Source of the DNA: Mycobacterium sp. BK086
GTDB lineage: Bacteria; Actinomycetota; Actinomycetes; Mycobacteriales; Mycobacteriaceae
Assembly: GCA_004362315.1 (NCBI GenBank)
Contig: SNWL01000010.1
Coordinates: 186,001-250,000, forward strand
Length of the DNA: 64,000 nucleotides
Direction: 5' to 3'
Of this stretch, positions 44,924 through 54,249 are shown piece after piece (within the stretch, counting starts at the first letter, position 1; the number at the start of each line of letters is the position of its first letter). Made by a program: the position numbers and the translations under genes. The notes below the pieces were generated by a model that worked only from the letters and a program-made list of their open reading frames with translations, was not told the origin of the DNA and did not search any database.

Positions 44924-46126
44924 ATGAAAGACGCATTCCACGGTAGCGCACACCCATCGGTCGGTCTAGACCTGGCGCACCGTGGCCAGTACGCCCATGC
45001 CCTTCGCCCCTACCGCGGCTGCACGAAGGTGCGACCGCGCCGCGGTGTCGCGCGCACCGCGCCCCAATGGATCCTCCGCGCCGGCGGCCACTGCGCCGAC
45101 CACGTCCCTCGCGTTGCACTCCACATCGACGTCCCATGGGCATCGATCCCCTGCTGGAGCGGTCGGTCCCGTCAATGGGTGCACACCACCGTCCCCAAGG
45201 CCTACAAAGAGCGCTACGACACCCATGTCCGGCCTGTGATGCCGGGAAACCCGGTGAGCCTCAAAACAGTAGTGGCCGTCGCCGAAGCACGCGCCTCGTT
45301 CGCCGATCACCGTACCGGGCGCGAGTGCCGGCCCACCAACGCACGGCTGGCCGGGATCACCGGACTGTCGGTCCGGACGGTGCAGCGCGCCTCGACGACG
45401 CTGCGCCTGCTGGGGGTGGCCACCGAGGTGGTGCGCGGTCGCCAGCGCACCCGGGCCGAGCGTTTCGCCAGCTGGCGCGTCGGCGATCGGGGCCGTGGCT
45501 GGGCATCGGTATGGGCTTTGCACGACAACCGATTTCGAACGCTGTCACCCCATCCCGGAGGGTCTCTTTTAGTTCATAAAACCTCACCTAAGAAATCACT
45601 AACTACCACCAGCCAGCGCCAAGGCGCTGGTCGCAGCGCCGCTCCGCGGCGCCGAAGCCTCGACCAACAAGGGCTCGCCCTAGCAAACGCCTGGCTGTGC
45701 GACGAGCAAAGTCCCCCGTGGGCTCGGCGCTACCGCACCGGAGCGCCGTGGGCGGCGATCCTCGCCGGTCCCGCCCGACACGGTTGGACGCCACGGGATC
45801 TCAACCAGCTGCTCACCGACTGGATCGGCACCGGACATTGGCTTCCGGACAGCCCCCACAAGCCGATCGGGCTGCTCGGCAAGGTCCTCGCCACGCACGG
45901 CAACCTCGAGGAACGCCCGTCGGCGCTGGACGTCGCGCGCGAGGAGGCCGAGCTGGCGGCTGCCCGGCAGCGGGTGCAGCGCCAGTTCGAGGAACGCGAA
46001 GTCGCCGACCAGGCACGCCAGTCGGGGCGGGCGGCGCTGGGCGGCTCCGGTCATGCCGCGGCGCGGCACGCACTCAACGAGATCGCGGCGCGCCGCCGGC
46101 GCCGCGGGGGCGGAACGGCACGATGA
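44924..46126 (+). CDS. rep: Plasmid replication initiator (Rep)
   Basis: A basic 400-residue protein of the Rep type found on large mycobacterial plasmids. It has a helix-turn-helix near 127-165 (RPTNARLAGITGLSVRTVQRASTTLRLLG) resembling replication-initiator winged helices. A second domain with LDQQGLALANAWLCDEQSPPW and LLTDWIGTGHWLPDSPHKPIGLLG pattern follows, and the C-terminus is Arg-rich and helical. It should bind the upstream iterons and open the origin. Its stop overlaps the WhiB-like gene (ATGA). The ribosome site is weak (AAAGGGA), which may keep expression low. Confidence 0.82.
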   Translation: MKDAFHGSAHPSVGLDLAHRGQYAHALRPYRGCTKVRPRRGVARTAPQWILRAGGHCADHVPRVALHIDVPWASIPCWSGRSRQWVHTTVPKAYKERYDTHVRPVMPGNPVSLKTVVAVAEARASFADHRTGRECRPTNARLAGITGLSVRTVQRASTTLRLLGVATEVVRGRQRTRAERFASWRVGDRGRGWASVWALHDNRFRTLSPHPGGSLLVHKTSPKKSLTTTSQRQGAGRSAAPRRRSLDQQGLALANAWLCDEQSPPWARRYRTGAPWAAILAGPARHGWTPRDLNQLLTDWIGTGHWLPDSPHKPIGLLGKVLATHGNLEERPSALDVAREEAELAAARQRVQRQFEEREVADQARQSGRAALGGSGHAAARHALNEIAARRRRRGGGTAR

Positions 46127-46785
46127 GCCGCGTGCCGGGCTCGGGACCGGGGGCGTCGGCTGGCCTGCCATGCCACGCCGATCCCGACCGGTGGTTCAAC
46201 CGTGACGACCGCAGCGTCGCACTGCGCGGTTGCCTGGCTTGCCCGGTGCGGGGCTGGTGCGCCCGAGAAGCGTTGCGCACCAAGGCATCCTGGGGAATGT
46301 GGGCCGGCATCTGGCTTGACGGCGAGGATCGTGTGGCGATCGACTACTTGACTAGCGTGGCGACAGCCCCGCCCCCGCCTGTCGTGCTGCATCAGCAGGT
46401 GGGGACGCTGAATTGCCCTGCACCCCAACAGCCTTACGCTCCAGCGGCCCCGTCGGCGTTGATCAGAGCTCGCGCCAGTGGGCACTGCGAAATCATGCTC
46501 GACGGATGCTGCTACACCGGCGATGTGCTCCTGAGCCGCACCACCGGCGACCCCGATCCGGACCCAAGCACGGCCGCCCATGGCTTCCTGGCGTGCGCTC
46601 CGTGTCGGTCCCGCCTGGACCAACCCGCCCGCATCGCCACACTGGAGCTCGGCTACCGGGCCCACTCCCCCGCCGATATGTACTCCACACCGTTCTATTG
46701 GCGTCAAACCCGTTGGGCCATCCTGGATCCGGGCGGTCAGCTCCAAACCGCGCCCCACGCAGCCCGGCAGGCCCGGGCGAGTTGA
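46123..46785 (+). CDS. WhiB-like protein with Cys-rich C-terminal extension
   Basis: A 220-residue protein. The N-terminal WhiB domain has cluster ligands Cys17 and Cys37, Cys40, Cys46 (CLACPVRGWC) and the turn GMWAGIWL. After a linker, a second Cys-rich part (GHCEIMLDGCCY and later FLACAPCRSRL) resembles the zinc-binding frame of HNH-type domains but lacks the catalytic His pairs. WhiB proteins are usually 80-140 residues, so the extension is unusual. The ATG overlaps the rep stop, so it is co-expressed with rep and may regulate replication or transfer genes. Confidence 0.85.
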   Translation: MSRVPGSGPGASAGLPCHADPDRWFNRDDRSVALRGCLACPVRGWCAREALRTKASWGMWAGIWLDGEDRVAIDYLTSVATAPPPPVVLHQQVGTLNCPAPQQPYAPAAPSALIRARASGHCEIMLDGCCYTGDVLLSRTTGDPDPDPSTAAHGFLACAPCRSRLDQPARIATLELGYRAHSPADMYSTPFYWRQTRWAILDPGGQLQTAPHAARQARAS

Positions 46786-46866
46786 GGGCTGCAGTGGCCG
46801 GCTACGGTAAACCATCGCAGGCAAATGCTGTCCCGTGCGACGCAGGGCCAGCGAGGCGTCGCGGCA

Positions 46867-47712
46867 CTAAGAGTGCTCGAGCAGTCCCATGAGTGTCTTA
46901 AGCCCATCGGCACCGAGGAACTCGCGGAGGGCACCGGCCAATAAGGCCGGATTGGTATCGAACTTGCCCAAGGCAGCCGTTACCGCACGCGTGGGCACGG
47001 GGGGCTTCCGCTGCCGCGATCCCGGATCGTCGGACGATTCTTGGTCGGCCTTCGCTTTGTCCAGCGCGGCGTTCCACCGCGCGACCTGTTCCCAGTGCGG
47101 GACCCGGGCCAGCGTGCGGGCTTCTCGGATGGCAAGCTCGCCGCGGCGCAGCGCAGTCTGGAGCTCGGGCGCGAGCTGCAGGAGCGCTCGGCGTTGAGAG
47201 ACCCAGGCGGCCGTCTTGTGCAGCCGTTGGGCGGCGATATCGGCTCGACCGCATTCGACGACCAGCGATTCCACCGCCTTGGCCTCTTCGATGACATCAA
47301 GGTCTTGCCGGTCGACGTTTTCTGCGATGGCTGCCGAGATCAGGGTGATACGGTCGCGGGCGATCTGGTCGTTGACGACGATGGCGAGATCGGTGCGCCC
47401 GTACCGGTGAGCGGCAGCGAGTCGGCGGCAACCGTTGATGACCACGTAACGGGTGCGGATGGCATCGTCGGGGTACAGCGCCAGGTACGCCGACTGAGTG
47501 ACGACGGTGACGGCCTGCAGCTGCAGGTCGGCGATGGACTCGAGATCTTTCAGATCACCGAGGTCATCGCGCGGGTTACGCGGATTGGGCGTCAGATCGC
47601 GCAGCGCAACCGTGCGCGGTGTGGGCGTCGGTGTGGTCGCTTTCTCGACCGGCGAGTGGTCCCCCACGGCGCTGGCGAGATCGGCGAGGCTGGTGCGTTG
47701 CCCACGGCCCAT
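46867..47712 (-). CDS. parB: ParB-family partition protein
   Basis: A 281-residue DNA-binding and CTP-hydrolysing partition protein. The N-terminal ParB/sulfiredoxin-like domain has YVVINGCRRLAAAHRYG in place of the GERRxxA box. The helix-turn-helix is DIAAQRLHKTAAWVSQRRALLQL. A C-terminal dimerisation region follows. I chose the ATG at 47712, 1 nt after the parA stop (TGACATG); the open frame upstream lies inside parA. Confidence 0.88.
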   Translation of the reverse strand: MGRGQRTSLADLASAVGDHSPVEKATTPTPTPRTVALRDLTPNPRNPRDDLGDLKDLESIADLQLQAVTVVTQSAYLALYPDDAIRTRYVVINGCRRLAAAHRYGRTDLAIVVNDQIARDRITLISAAIAENVDRQDLDVIEEAKAVESLVVECGRADIAAQRLHKTAAWVSQRRALLQLAPELQTALRRGELAIREARTLARVPHWEQVARWNAALDKAKADQESSDDPGSRQRKPPVPTRAVTAALGKFDTNPALLAGALREFLGADGLKTLMGLLEHS

Positions 47713-47713
47713 G

Positions 47714-48424
47714 TCAGCGTCCTCCCCCGATGTTGAGCTCGAGCGCGAATCTGTAGAAGTCTTCGCGGGCTTGCAGGGCGACGCGGTTGAGGGGGTACTC
47801 GGTGACAACTTGCCCGTCGGCACTGGCCCGTGCGTGCAGCTTGTAGTGCCGAATCACGGTCTTGGCCAGAGGCCAACCATTGGCCTTGACGAACGCTTGG
47901 GTCTCCCGCAGATCACCCTGCCCGTCGCGCGGGTCCCAATTGTTGATGACAACGAGGTACGGAATGCCGCGCGGGCGAATGACCTTGTTGATCGTGCGGG
48001 CAGTGGGGTCAAAGCTCAGCGGCTCGGTTTCGATGGGCACGATGATCTGATCGGCGACGTCGAGGACGGCACGCAGCGCGTCGGCGGACGGGCCCCTCCC
48101 CAGCGGGTCGTCGCCATCCTCGCCGGCGCTGAGGTCGATCCAGCCGGGGGTATCGATGTACACGTGTTTGATGCCGGGGAGGTTCTTGATGCCGGCGAGG
48201 CCTTCGAGGTCATCGTGCGCCTGGACGACATGGAAGGGGAGATCCTTCATGCGGGCCGCCCACCACACCGCCGAGCCCTGTGGGTCGACGGACACGGCGG
48301 CCACCGGAGAGCTCGCCTCAGGGTCGTCATCATTGAGGACGTCGGCGGTGACGGCGGCCAGATTGACGGCGATCGTACTTTTGCCGACGCCACCTTTTTG
48401 ATTCAGAACAACGTGAATAGCCAT
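47714..48424 (-). CDS. parA: ParA-family partition ATPase (first cassette)
   Basis: A 236-residue deviant Walker ATPase: HVVLNQKGGVGKSTIAVNLAA (P-loop with signature Lys), VSVDPQGSA, HVYIDTPGWID and VPIETEPLSFD. The ATG at 48424 gives the usual short N-terminus; the longer open frame is not needed. It sits directly upstream of parB. The non-coding stretch 48425-49048 is a likely site for its centromere and promoter. Confidence 0.9.
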   Translation of the reverse strand: MAIHVVLNQKGGVGKSTIAVNLAAVTADVLNDDDPEASSPVAAVSVDPQGSAVWWAARMKDLPFHVVQAHDDLEGLAGIKNLPGIKHVYIDTPGWIDLSAGEDGDDPLGRGPSADALRAVLDVADQIIVPIETEPLSFDPTARTINKVIRPRGIPYLVVINNWDPRDGQGDLRETQAFVKANGWPLAKTVIRHYKLHARASADGQVVTEYPLNRVALQAREDFYRFALELNIGGGR

Positions 48425-49048
48425 GAATGGCCTTCCGTGTGCTTCCCCCGCACTGCGGGGTACTTCGGATCGGTCGCTGTTGACAGTAGTGGCCGATGCG
48501 CGTTTTGGGGTTGTCGGCCACAGCGACACACCGGCAGAGTGCACCACATCGAACCGCGCCTCCGGCCGCGCTGCGCACCTGTTGTTTGCCACTTAACCGC
48601 GGTTAATCGGAAATCGCCTCGCCAGGCCGGTGAATCCGCACCAAACGCTTGTCCACCGCAGCCGTCGGGATTGCGCTGACCGTTGCTGAGGCGATATCCA
48701 GTTGCCGGCGGTTGCCCCCGTGCTCGGCTTGCGGTCAGGCACTCCCCCAGCGCTATAGCGCGCTGATCGTGCCCAGCGCGCGTTCGCCCGCAGCTTGCCG
48801 CGGGACGTTTCCTGGAGCCGCGTCACAAACCGATCGTCCCGGTTGACCGCGGACGGGTAACGCCGACGTCGGGCAGCGGCCCTCGGGCGAGATGGGCGAT
48901 GTGCAGCAAGCGCGGTGGCCGCCGGAAAACCGGGCGGCGCGCGCCCTGGCCGTGGCAGCGCGATGCGCTCCCGAGTGCCGATTTCGCGCCCGCGGGGGAC
49001 GGTTTCCGCCCTACCCGAGGGCTGCGCCTATTGCGTCACTGTGACGGC
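48425..49048. other. Non-coding region with palindromes, possible centromere
   Basis: About 620 nt upstream of parA and downstream of the second cassette. It holds the perfect palindromes TTAACCGCGGTTAA (48593-48606) and GCGCTATAGCGC (48750-48761) and several short GC-rich inverted repeats. Centromere-like sites are expected near parA genes. The open frames here are not convincing. Confidence 0.5.
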
Positions 49049-49717
49049 TTAGGTGAGGTTGAATTCGTAACGCAGGGCCTGCTCGACAAGCGCGCTGCGG
49101 GTTCCAGCTCCCCACGCGGGAACAAGCTCGTCGAGGCGCCGGCCGTTGGCCGCGTTGACCCCAGAGAGGACGACGGTGCGAGGAGCGACCGCGTGGCGGC
49201 GGCGCCGCGGCACGGCGCTGGACGACGGGCGAGCGAACAGGCCCCCCTCCCCGACCGTCTCCTCCATGGTGTCCCATGTTGTCGCGAGCCGATCGGCGTG
49301 CCGTTCAATCGCATCCAGAACGATGGCGCCCATCGGGCGGGCCAGGCCACGCCGGCTCTTCTTCTCCGCGATCTGGAGCTGGTAAAGCGCGTCGTACACC
49401 TCGGCGGAGAGCAAGACTTCCGGCGGCCGGTAGCGGGTCTGCACCTGTCCCGCGCTGGCCGCGGCGGCCACACTACGTAGCCGGGATGCCGGTGTCGCAG
49501 CGGGCAACGGCTTCGCGGCTGACCGCTGCGGTGCCGGTGTGGCGGGTGAGGGTGCGGCCGGCGCGGACAGCGGTGCAGCCGTCGGCGCCGGCCGCGGTGT
49601 GGTCGTAACGGTTTGCGGCCGCGGCGGCGTGGGTTTTCCGGGCCACAAGTCGTCGAGATCGTCGTCGAGCGCTGATGGATCGAAGACGGGCTTGCTCTTG
49701 GCGCGAGGCGGTGTCAT
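49049..49717 (-). CDS. Ribbon-helix-helix partner of the second ParA
   Basis: A 222-residue protein with a Pro/Thr-rich disordered N-terminus (1-80). A first RHH-like segment (PPEVLLSAEVYDALYQLQIAEKK) and a C-terminal RHH-like segment (PRTVVLSGVNAANGRRLDEL, TRSALVEQALRYEF) follow. Its ATG overlaps the stop of the ParA gene by 4 nt. A ParA followed by a small RHH DNA-binding protein is the layout of type Ib partition systems. The centromere-binding role is inferred. Confidence 0.7.
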   Translation of the reverse strand: MTPPRAKSKPVFDPSALDDDLDDLWPGKPTPPRPQTVTTTPRPAPTAAPLSAPAAPSPATPAPQRSAAKPLPAATPASRLRSVAAAASAGQVQTRYRPPEVLLSAEVYDALYQLQIAEKKSRRGLARPMGAIVLDAIERHADRLATTWDTMEETVGEGGLFARPSSSAVPRRRRHAVAPRTVVLSGVNAANGRRLDELVPAWGAGTRSALVEQALRYEFNLT

Positions 49718-50652
49718 CCGACACGCTCCTGGGTCTGCGCGGCCGCCATGGACTCGAAGCGCGCCAGCCGTTTGACGATCTCGCGGACGAGCTCCTGGTA
49801 GTCGGCGGCCAGCGGGCTGGGGTCACTGGTCCACAGGGCACGCTCGGGACTTTTATTGTCTCTCAGGCGCGAAAGGCGAAGGCGGCGGTCATCATTGGCC
49901 AACGCGACCAGTTCGCCGGCGGTCTTGTGCAGTGTCCGCATGTCGACAGCCGCGGCCGGAGCGGAGCGGATGGTGATGTCGAACGGGGAAGTCCCGCTCC
50001 CCTCGAGCATCTCGTTGATTTGGGCGAACACTTCTTGGTTGCGTTTCACGGCGCGGGGGTTGACATCGAAGAGCAGTACTCCGAGCAGCTGGATGAGGGC
50101 GCCGTTTTTGCGGGCACGCCAGAATCGTTGGGCAAGACGCGCGACGCCGCCGATGCTGGCCTGATCGTCGCGAGTGGGAATCAACAGATAGTTGGCCACC
50201 GACAGGTAGGTGTCCAGCAGCGGTACGTCGCCGGGCCCTGAGTCGATGACGACCAGGTCGTAACCCTCGGCTTGGCACAGCGCCTCGAGCTGGGTCTGCA
50301 GGTGCTCAGTCATGTTGATGCCGCTTTCGGCCATCAGATGGGCGCTGGCGCCAACGACTGCCACTTGCGGGCCGCCCGCAATGACGTCGAGGTTTGGACG
50401 GACGTCGCGTACGGGCGCCAGCGGCGCCCCGAACTGCAGTGTCTGGGCCAGCGATCGGCCCTTGTCCCCGTCGACGCCGAGGTCTTCCACGGTCACGTTG
50501 GCCTGCGGATCACCGTCGACCACGAGCACGCGGTATCCCCGGCGGCCGCCGGCGGCAATCATTTCAGCGACTGCGGCGACGGTGGTCGACTTCCCCACCC
50601 CGCCCTTCTGGTTGGCCACGAGGATGGCCCTGGCTGGTCCGTTCATGGTCAT
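49714..50652 (-). CDS. ParA-family ATPase (second cassette)
   Basis: A protein of about 312 residues with the deviant Walker motif ILVANQKGGVGKSTTVAAVAE, VLVVDGDPQANVT, LVVIDSGPGDVPLLD and LIPTRDDQASIGG. Its C-terminal extension is longer than in the first ParA. The starts at 50652 or 50646 are both plausible; the frame opens at 50679. It is coupled to the RHH-like gene downstream. Upstream lies an 850-nt non-coding region with repeats. Confidence 0.88.
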   Translation of the reverse strand: MTMNGPARAILVANQKGGVGKSTTVAAVAEMIAAGGRRGYRVLVVDGDPQANVTVEDLGVDGDKGRSLAQTLQFGAPLAPVRDVRPNLDVIAGGPQVAVVGASAHLMAESGINMTEHLQTQLEALCQAEGYDLVVIDSGPGDVPLLDTYLSVANYLLIPTRDDQASIGGVARLAQRFWRARKNGALIQLLGVLLFDVNPRAVKRNQEVFAQINEMLEGSGTSPFDITIRSAPAAAVDMRTLHKTAGELVALANDDRRLRLSRLRDNKSPERALWTSDPSPLAADYQELVREIVKRLARFESMAAAQTQERVG

Positions 50653-51532
50653 GCGCGGCAATTTACCGACAACACGCACGGTTACCCGTCAGGCACACGG
50701 CCGTGAGTCCGAACCGTTACTCACCTGACCACCAGGACGGGTTCTCCGGCGGCGTCCCGCCTGATTATGTGGCCGAGTTCCCGCACGGCGGTTATGAAGT
50801 GTCGCCGCAGGTGGGTTCGGCAGTGCCACCGTGCGCCACCACGTGGGTACCGGCGCACGCGTCCCCGACCGCATTCACGTACGGGTGTCGGTCCCGTGCT
50901 ACGGCGGTCCGCCGGTGCGGATGTCCCGCCGTGTGGTCGCCCGTGGAACAGCAGGTGAACACCGCGGTGGAGACGTCCGGGTGCACGGACGTGAAAAGTG
51001 CCGCCGTAGATCGGTCATTCATGCGGTGGCACGGACGTGTCAACGGACGGCGTAATCCCGGTGAAGTGACGTTGATAGCACGGCTTGACAGCCGTTGAGC
51101 ACCCGTGAGTGACACGGGCAATCACGCGGGATAAGAGCCGTGATATATACGGAAACTCGTCCGGCGTTTGTCCGCAAGTTATCCGTATTTTCCAGGTGAG
51201 AGGCCTAGCGAGTGATCTAGGGGAGTGACCGCATGCGCTCGGGCCGGCGTGGGTGTCCAGCCGCGCCGCACACGCCTACGGAGGTGGCCTGCGGCCAGAC
51301 CGGGGGAGGTCGATCAGGAAGACCCGCCCAAGCCCGGACCCGCTGCGACCACACCCGGCGACATCGTCGTCCACTGCGATCGCCGGCGGTCTCGCACAAT
51401 TCGACGCCACACCCGAAATGCTCGCCGAGACGCTGTGCGCCGACTCGGTACGGACGGCATTTTGAACTCTGCTGGCTTGCGGGCGGTTTGTGCGAAGCTG
51501 AGCCCCGGGGCCGTCTCGGACGGCCACCCGAC
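50653..51532. other. Non-coding repeat-containing region, possible centromere or transfer origin
   Basis: About 880 nt without a credible gene. GCACGGACGTG occurs twice as a direct repeat (50983-50993 and 51029-51039), surrounded by many partial ACGG/CCGT repeats. An imperfect inverted repeat TACGGAAACT / AGTTATCCGTA lies near 51140-51190. This could be the centromere of the second partition cassette or part of a transfer origin. Confidence 0.45.
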
Positions 51533-51970
51533 CTACAGGTCGGCCAGCTCGCCCAGATGCCCCGGGGTCATGAACTGTGCCAGCGCGTCCAGATAGTTGC
51601 GCGCCACCGCCCGGTATTTGTCGGCGGCTTCGTGCGTCGACTGGTCGGCATCCAGCAGGTCCTGCTGCGCGGCGATCAGCAGCCGGTTCGCCTCCTGCAG
51701 CGACACCACCTGCGCACGCAGCTCCTCGACCACGGCACCCGGCGCCCCAGAGGGGACCGCGCCCGGCTCGGGTGGTAGTGCGTCGGTATAGACGTACCAG
51801 CGCAGCCTTTCGGGGCGCGGCATCGCCCCGCCGCGCAACTCACCGGCGGTGATCGCCCGGATCAGCGTGCGCGGATCTTTCCCCAGCCGGGCTGCGGCAA
51901 CCTTGAGCGACACGACCGACCCTTGCGGCGTGGTCTCCACACCGGCCGGTGGCTGCTTGGGTTGCGTCAT
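51533..51970 (-). CDS. Helix-turn-helix protein with coiled-coil tail
   Basis: A 145-residue protein. Residues about 18-65 resemble a MerR/excisionase-type winged helix (SLKVAAARLGKDPRTLIRAITAGELRG... RWYVYTD). Residues about 80-130 form a leucine-rich coiled coil (VVEELRAQVVSLQEANRLLIAAQQDLLD). Such small regulators are common on actinobacterial plasmids. The target is unknown. Confidence 0.72.
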   Translation of the reverse strand: MTQPKQPPAGVETTPQGSVVSLKVAAARLGKDPRTLIRAITAGELRGGAMPRPERLRWYVYTDALPPEPGAVPSGAPGAVVEELRAQVVSLQEANRLLIAAQQDLLDADQSTHEAADKYRAVARNYLDALAQFMTPGHLGELADL

Positions 51971-52148
51971 CGCGTGTCAGCCCGCTGCGGGGCATGCTCC
52001 TTCCGTAGAAGCATTATGCTCCTAAGTAGCGGCATCGTAGTGGCATCCGACGCGCTGACAGCGGCAGATGTTGCTAATTAAGGACATATGTGGCGTAAAC
52101 TAGCGACATGCCGCCAGGCAGCGCCACGACTACGAGGGTGCCGAAGGA

Positions 52149-52331
52149 GTGAACGTGGGCAGGGTCAAGAGCGAAACGCGCCAGCTCACCGAGGGTGTGT
52201 ATGTCCGGTTCTCCCCGGCCGATCTCGGCGAGCTGCGCCAAGAAGCCGAGCGCCTCGGCGTTAGCGTCGCCCACCTGCTGCGCGAGTCCGCCCTGCACCG
52301 CGTGCGGCCGGCCGACCTGCGCGCCTCCTGA
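52149..52331 (+). CDS. Small ribbon-helix-helix DNA-binding protein
   Basis: A 60-residue protein with an RHH pattern: strand QLTEGVYVRFSPADLGELRQE, a helix with EAERLGVS, then VAHLLRESAL. It starts at GTG (52149; GTG 52155 is possible). Such proteins act as relaxosome accessory factors or as copy-number and transcription regulators. No relaxase is in the window. Confidence 0.65.
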   Translation: MNVGRVKSETRQLTEGVYVRFSPADLGELRQEAERLGVSVAHLLRESALHRVRPADLRAS

Positions 52332-52343
52332 CGCAGGCGGCCG

Positions 52344-53126
52344 CTAGTCCGCTGCCACGACTGGCCGCCCGGAGCCCGCACTGGCGCCGATCGCGGCGAA
52401 GTCGCACCGTAACCGGTCAGCGCGGGCCAACACCGTATGCACCGCGAACGGTCGGCTGCTGTCCAGCTCGAGCACGGCTGGCGCGGTCCGCAGCTCCGCA
52501 CTAGCCAGGCCCAACACCACCATCGTGGCGGGGCGCAGGTCATCATCACGGGCGTCGATGACCAGCTCGTCGAGCCACTCCCTGCCCTCCTCATCGATGG
52601 CGAACCGGTCGGCCTGCCCCGCCAGCTCGTCGATCACCGCGAGGATCTCGTCGCGGTGGCACTCCACCCAGGCCAATTCATCCGGGGCACGCTCGCGGGC
52701 TTCCTGATCCAGACGCCGCGCGGCGCGGGTGATCTTCTCATCGGGCCGGTCGTACCGCAGTAACGCTTCAAGACGGTCGATCCTGTCGAGGACGCCCTGT
52801 TTGCCCACACCGACCTGAGCGCCCAGCTGGGACAGAAACAGCCCCCGGTCGCGGCCGGCGCGCAGAAAATGCAACTCCCGGCGCCGATCCTCCCACCACA
52901 GCCAATTATTCAGCGTCAACGCATCGCACACATCGGCCTGCAAAACCCAGCGCGGAGTGCTCGCACCGCTGAATTTGCGCAGGTAATCGAGGACTTCACG
53001 AGGGTCAGAGTCCGGCGAATCCGGTAGCCGCCAGCGATGGGGATCATCGACCTTCGCGCGCCGACCCGCGACCATCACGATGGCCCGACCCACCTCGCTG
53101 CGATGGACTTTCGGGCGTGCGGCCAC
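52344..53126 (-). CDS. Hypothetical plasmid protein, 260 aa
   Basis: A charged, mostly helical soluble protein. The segment RGLFLSQLGAQVGVGKQGVLDRIDRLEALL (about 100-130) looks like a helix-turn-helix. The middle is rich in Arg/Glu/Asp. I do not recognise a named family. It lies between the small RHH gene and dprA, transcribed convergently with the former. Confidence 0.65.
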   Translation of the reverse strand: MAARPKVHRSEVGRAIVMVAGRRAKVDDPHRWRLPDSPDSDPREVLDYLRKFSGASTPRWVLQADVCDALTLNNWLWWEDRRRELHFLRAGRDRGLFLSQLGAQVGVGKQGVLDRIDRLEALLRYDRPDEKITRAARRLDQEARERAPDELAWVECHRDEILAVIDELAGQADRFAIDEEGREWLDELVIDARDDDLRPATMVVLGLASAELRTAPAVLELDSSRPFAVHTVLARADRLRCDFAAIGASAGSGRPVVAAD

Positions 53127-53304
53127 CCTGTCAGTATTTCACTGACGGATAAATCGGCGGTTAACTGGCGATACGCGTGTCGTAACTGTGCGCGCCGTGA
53201 CCGCGGGCGCCGAGCGTCCCGACCCGGTTACGGTCCGAGGAAGTTCACGCGACTATCCGCCTCGCCTGCGGGCGCTGTCAGCGGACGGCCCTACTGTGCT
53301 CATC

Positions 53305-54249
53305 ATGGAGCCCGATGTCCATGCCGAGCACATCGCGATGCTGGCGCTGCTCCAAGAGCGGCCAGCCTTGGCCGGCCAGCGCCGCGGCGACACCAGCTGG
53401 CCAACCATCTCCGCGGAAGTGTCGCTACGCGGCTCGGCCTGCGCACTCTGGCAAGACCTGCACCCGCTCACCTTCGACGGGATGGATTTCCAACCAGAGA
53501 TCGACCGCGCCCACGCCCGGCTGACCGCTTGGCGGGACACCGATTTTCGGCTGATCACCGTCCTCGACGAGGACTACCCGCTGCGACTTCGCACCGTCCA
53601 CGATATGCCGCCGATTCTGTTCGTTAAAGGACACCTACACCCCGACGACGTCGGCGTCTCGGTCGTCGGAGCCCGCGTGGCCAGCCCACGCGGCCGTACG
53701 ATTGCCAGCCACATCGCCACCGGGCTGGCCGAGCGCGGCATCATGGTGATCTCCGGACTCGCCGCCGGCATCGACACCGCCGCACACCGCGCCACCCTGG
53801 CCGCCGGGGGACTGCCGATCGGCGTCATCGGCACCGGGATCACCGGCGTCTACCCGGACAACGACGCCAGCGCGCAGCTGCACCGCCAAGTCGCCACCAC
53901 CGGTGCCCTGGTATCCCAGTTCTGGCCCGACGCCCCGCCGCACCGGCACAACTTCCCGCTGCGCAACGCCACCATGTCCGGGCTCGGCTACGCGTCGATA
54001 ATCGTCGAAGCCGGAGAACACAGCGGCACCCGTCACCAGGCCCGCGCCGCCCTCGCGCACGGCCGACCGGTCATCCTCACCGATACCGTCGCCACCGACA
54101 CCGAGTGGGGCCGAACCCTGGCCGGCCGCCACGGTGTCTATGTCGCCGGCAGCACCGCCGACGTCCTGGGGATTGTCGAAGACATCATCACCACCGCCCG
54201 CACCGCCGAACTCGCGGTCCTTCCCGGCACCGACGACGATGCCCATTGA
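53305..54249 (+). CDS. dprA: DprA/Smf-like DNA-processing protein
   Basis: A protein of about 314 residues with the DprA Rossmann-like domain: YPLRLRTVHDMPPILFVKG, SVVGARVASPRG, ISGLAAGIDTAAHRATLAAGG, IGVIGTGITGVYP and FPLRNATMSGL in place of the usual RNRIIAGLS. It ends IIVEAGEHSGTRHQARAAL. DprA protects incoming single-stranded DNA and loads RecA. A plasmid copy could aid establishment after conjugation. ATG 53305 is my choice; the open frame begins at 53188. It overlaps the comFC-like gene. Confidence 0.85.
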   Translation: MEPDVHAEHIAMLALLQERPALAGQRRGDTSWPTISAEVSLRGSACALWQDLHPLTFDGMDFQPEIDRAHARLTAWRDTDFRLITVLDEDYPLRLRTVHDMPPILFVKGHLHPDDVGVSVVGARVASPRGRTIASHIATGLAERGIMVISGLAAGIDTAAHRATLAAGGLPIGVIGTGITGVYPDNDASAQLHRQVATTGALVSQFWPDAPPHRHNFPLRNATMSGLGYASIIVEAGEHSGTRHQARAALAHGRPVILTDTVATDTEWGRTLAGRHGVYVAGSTADVLGIVEDIITTARTAELAVLPGTDDDAH

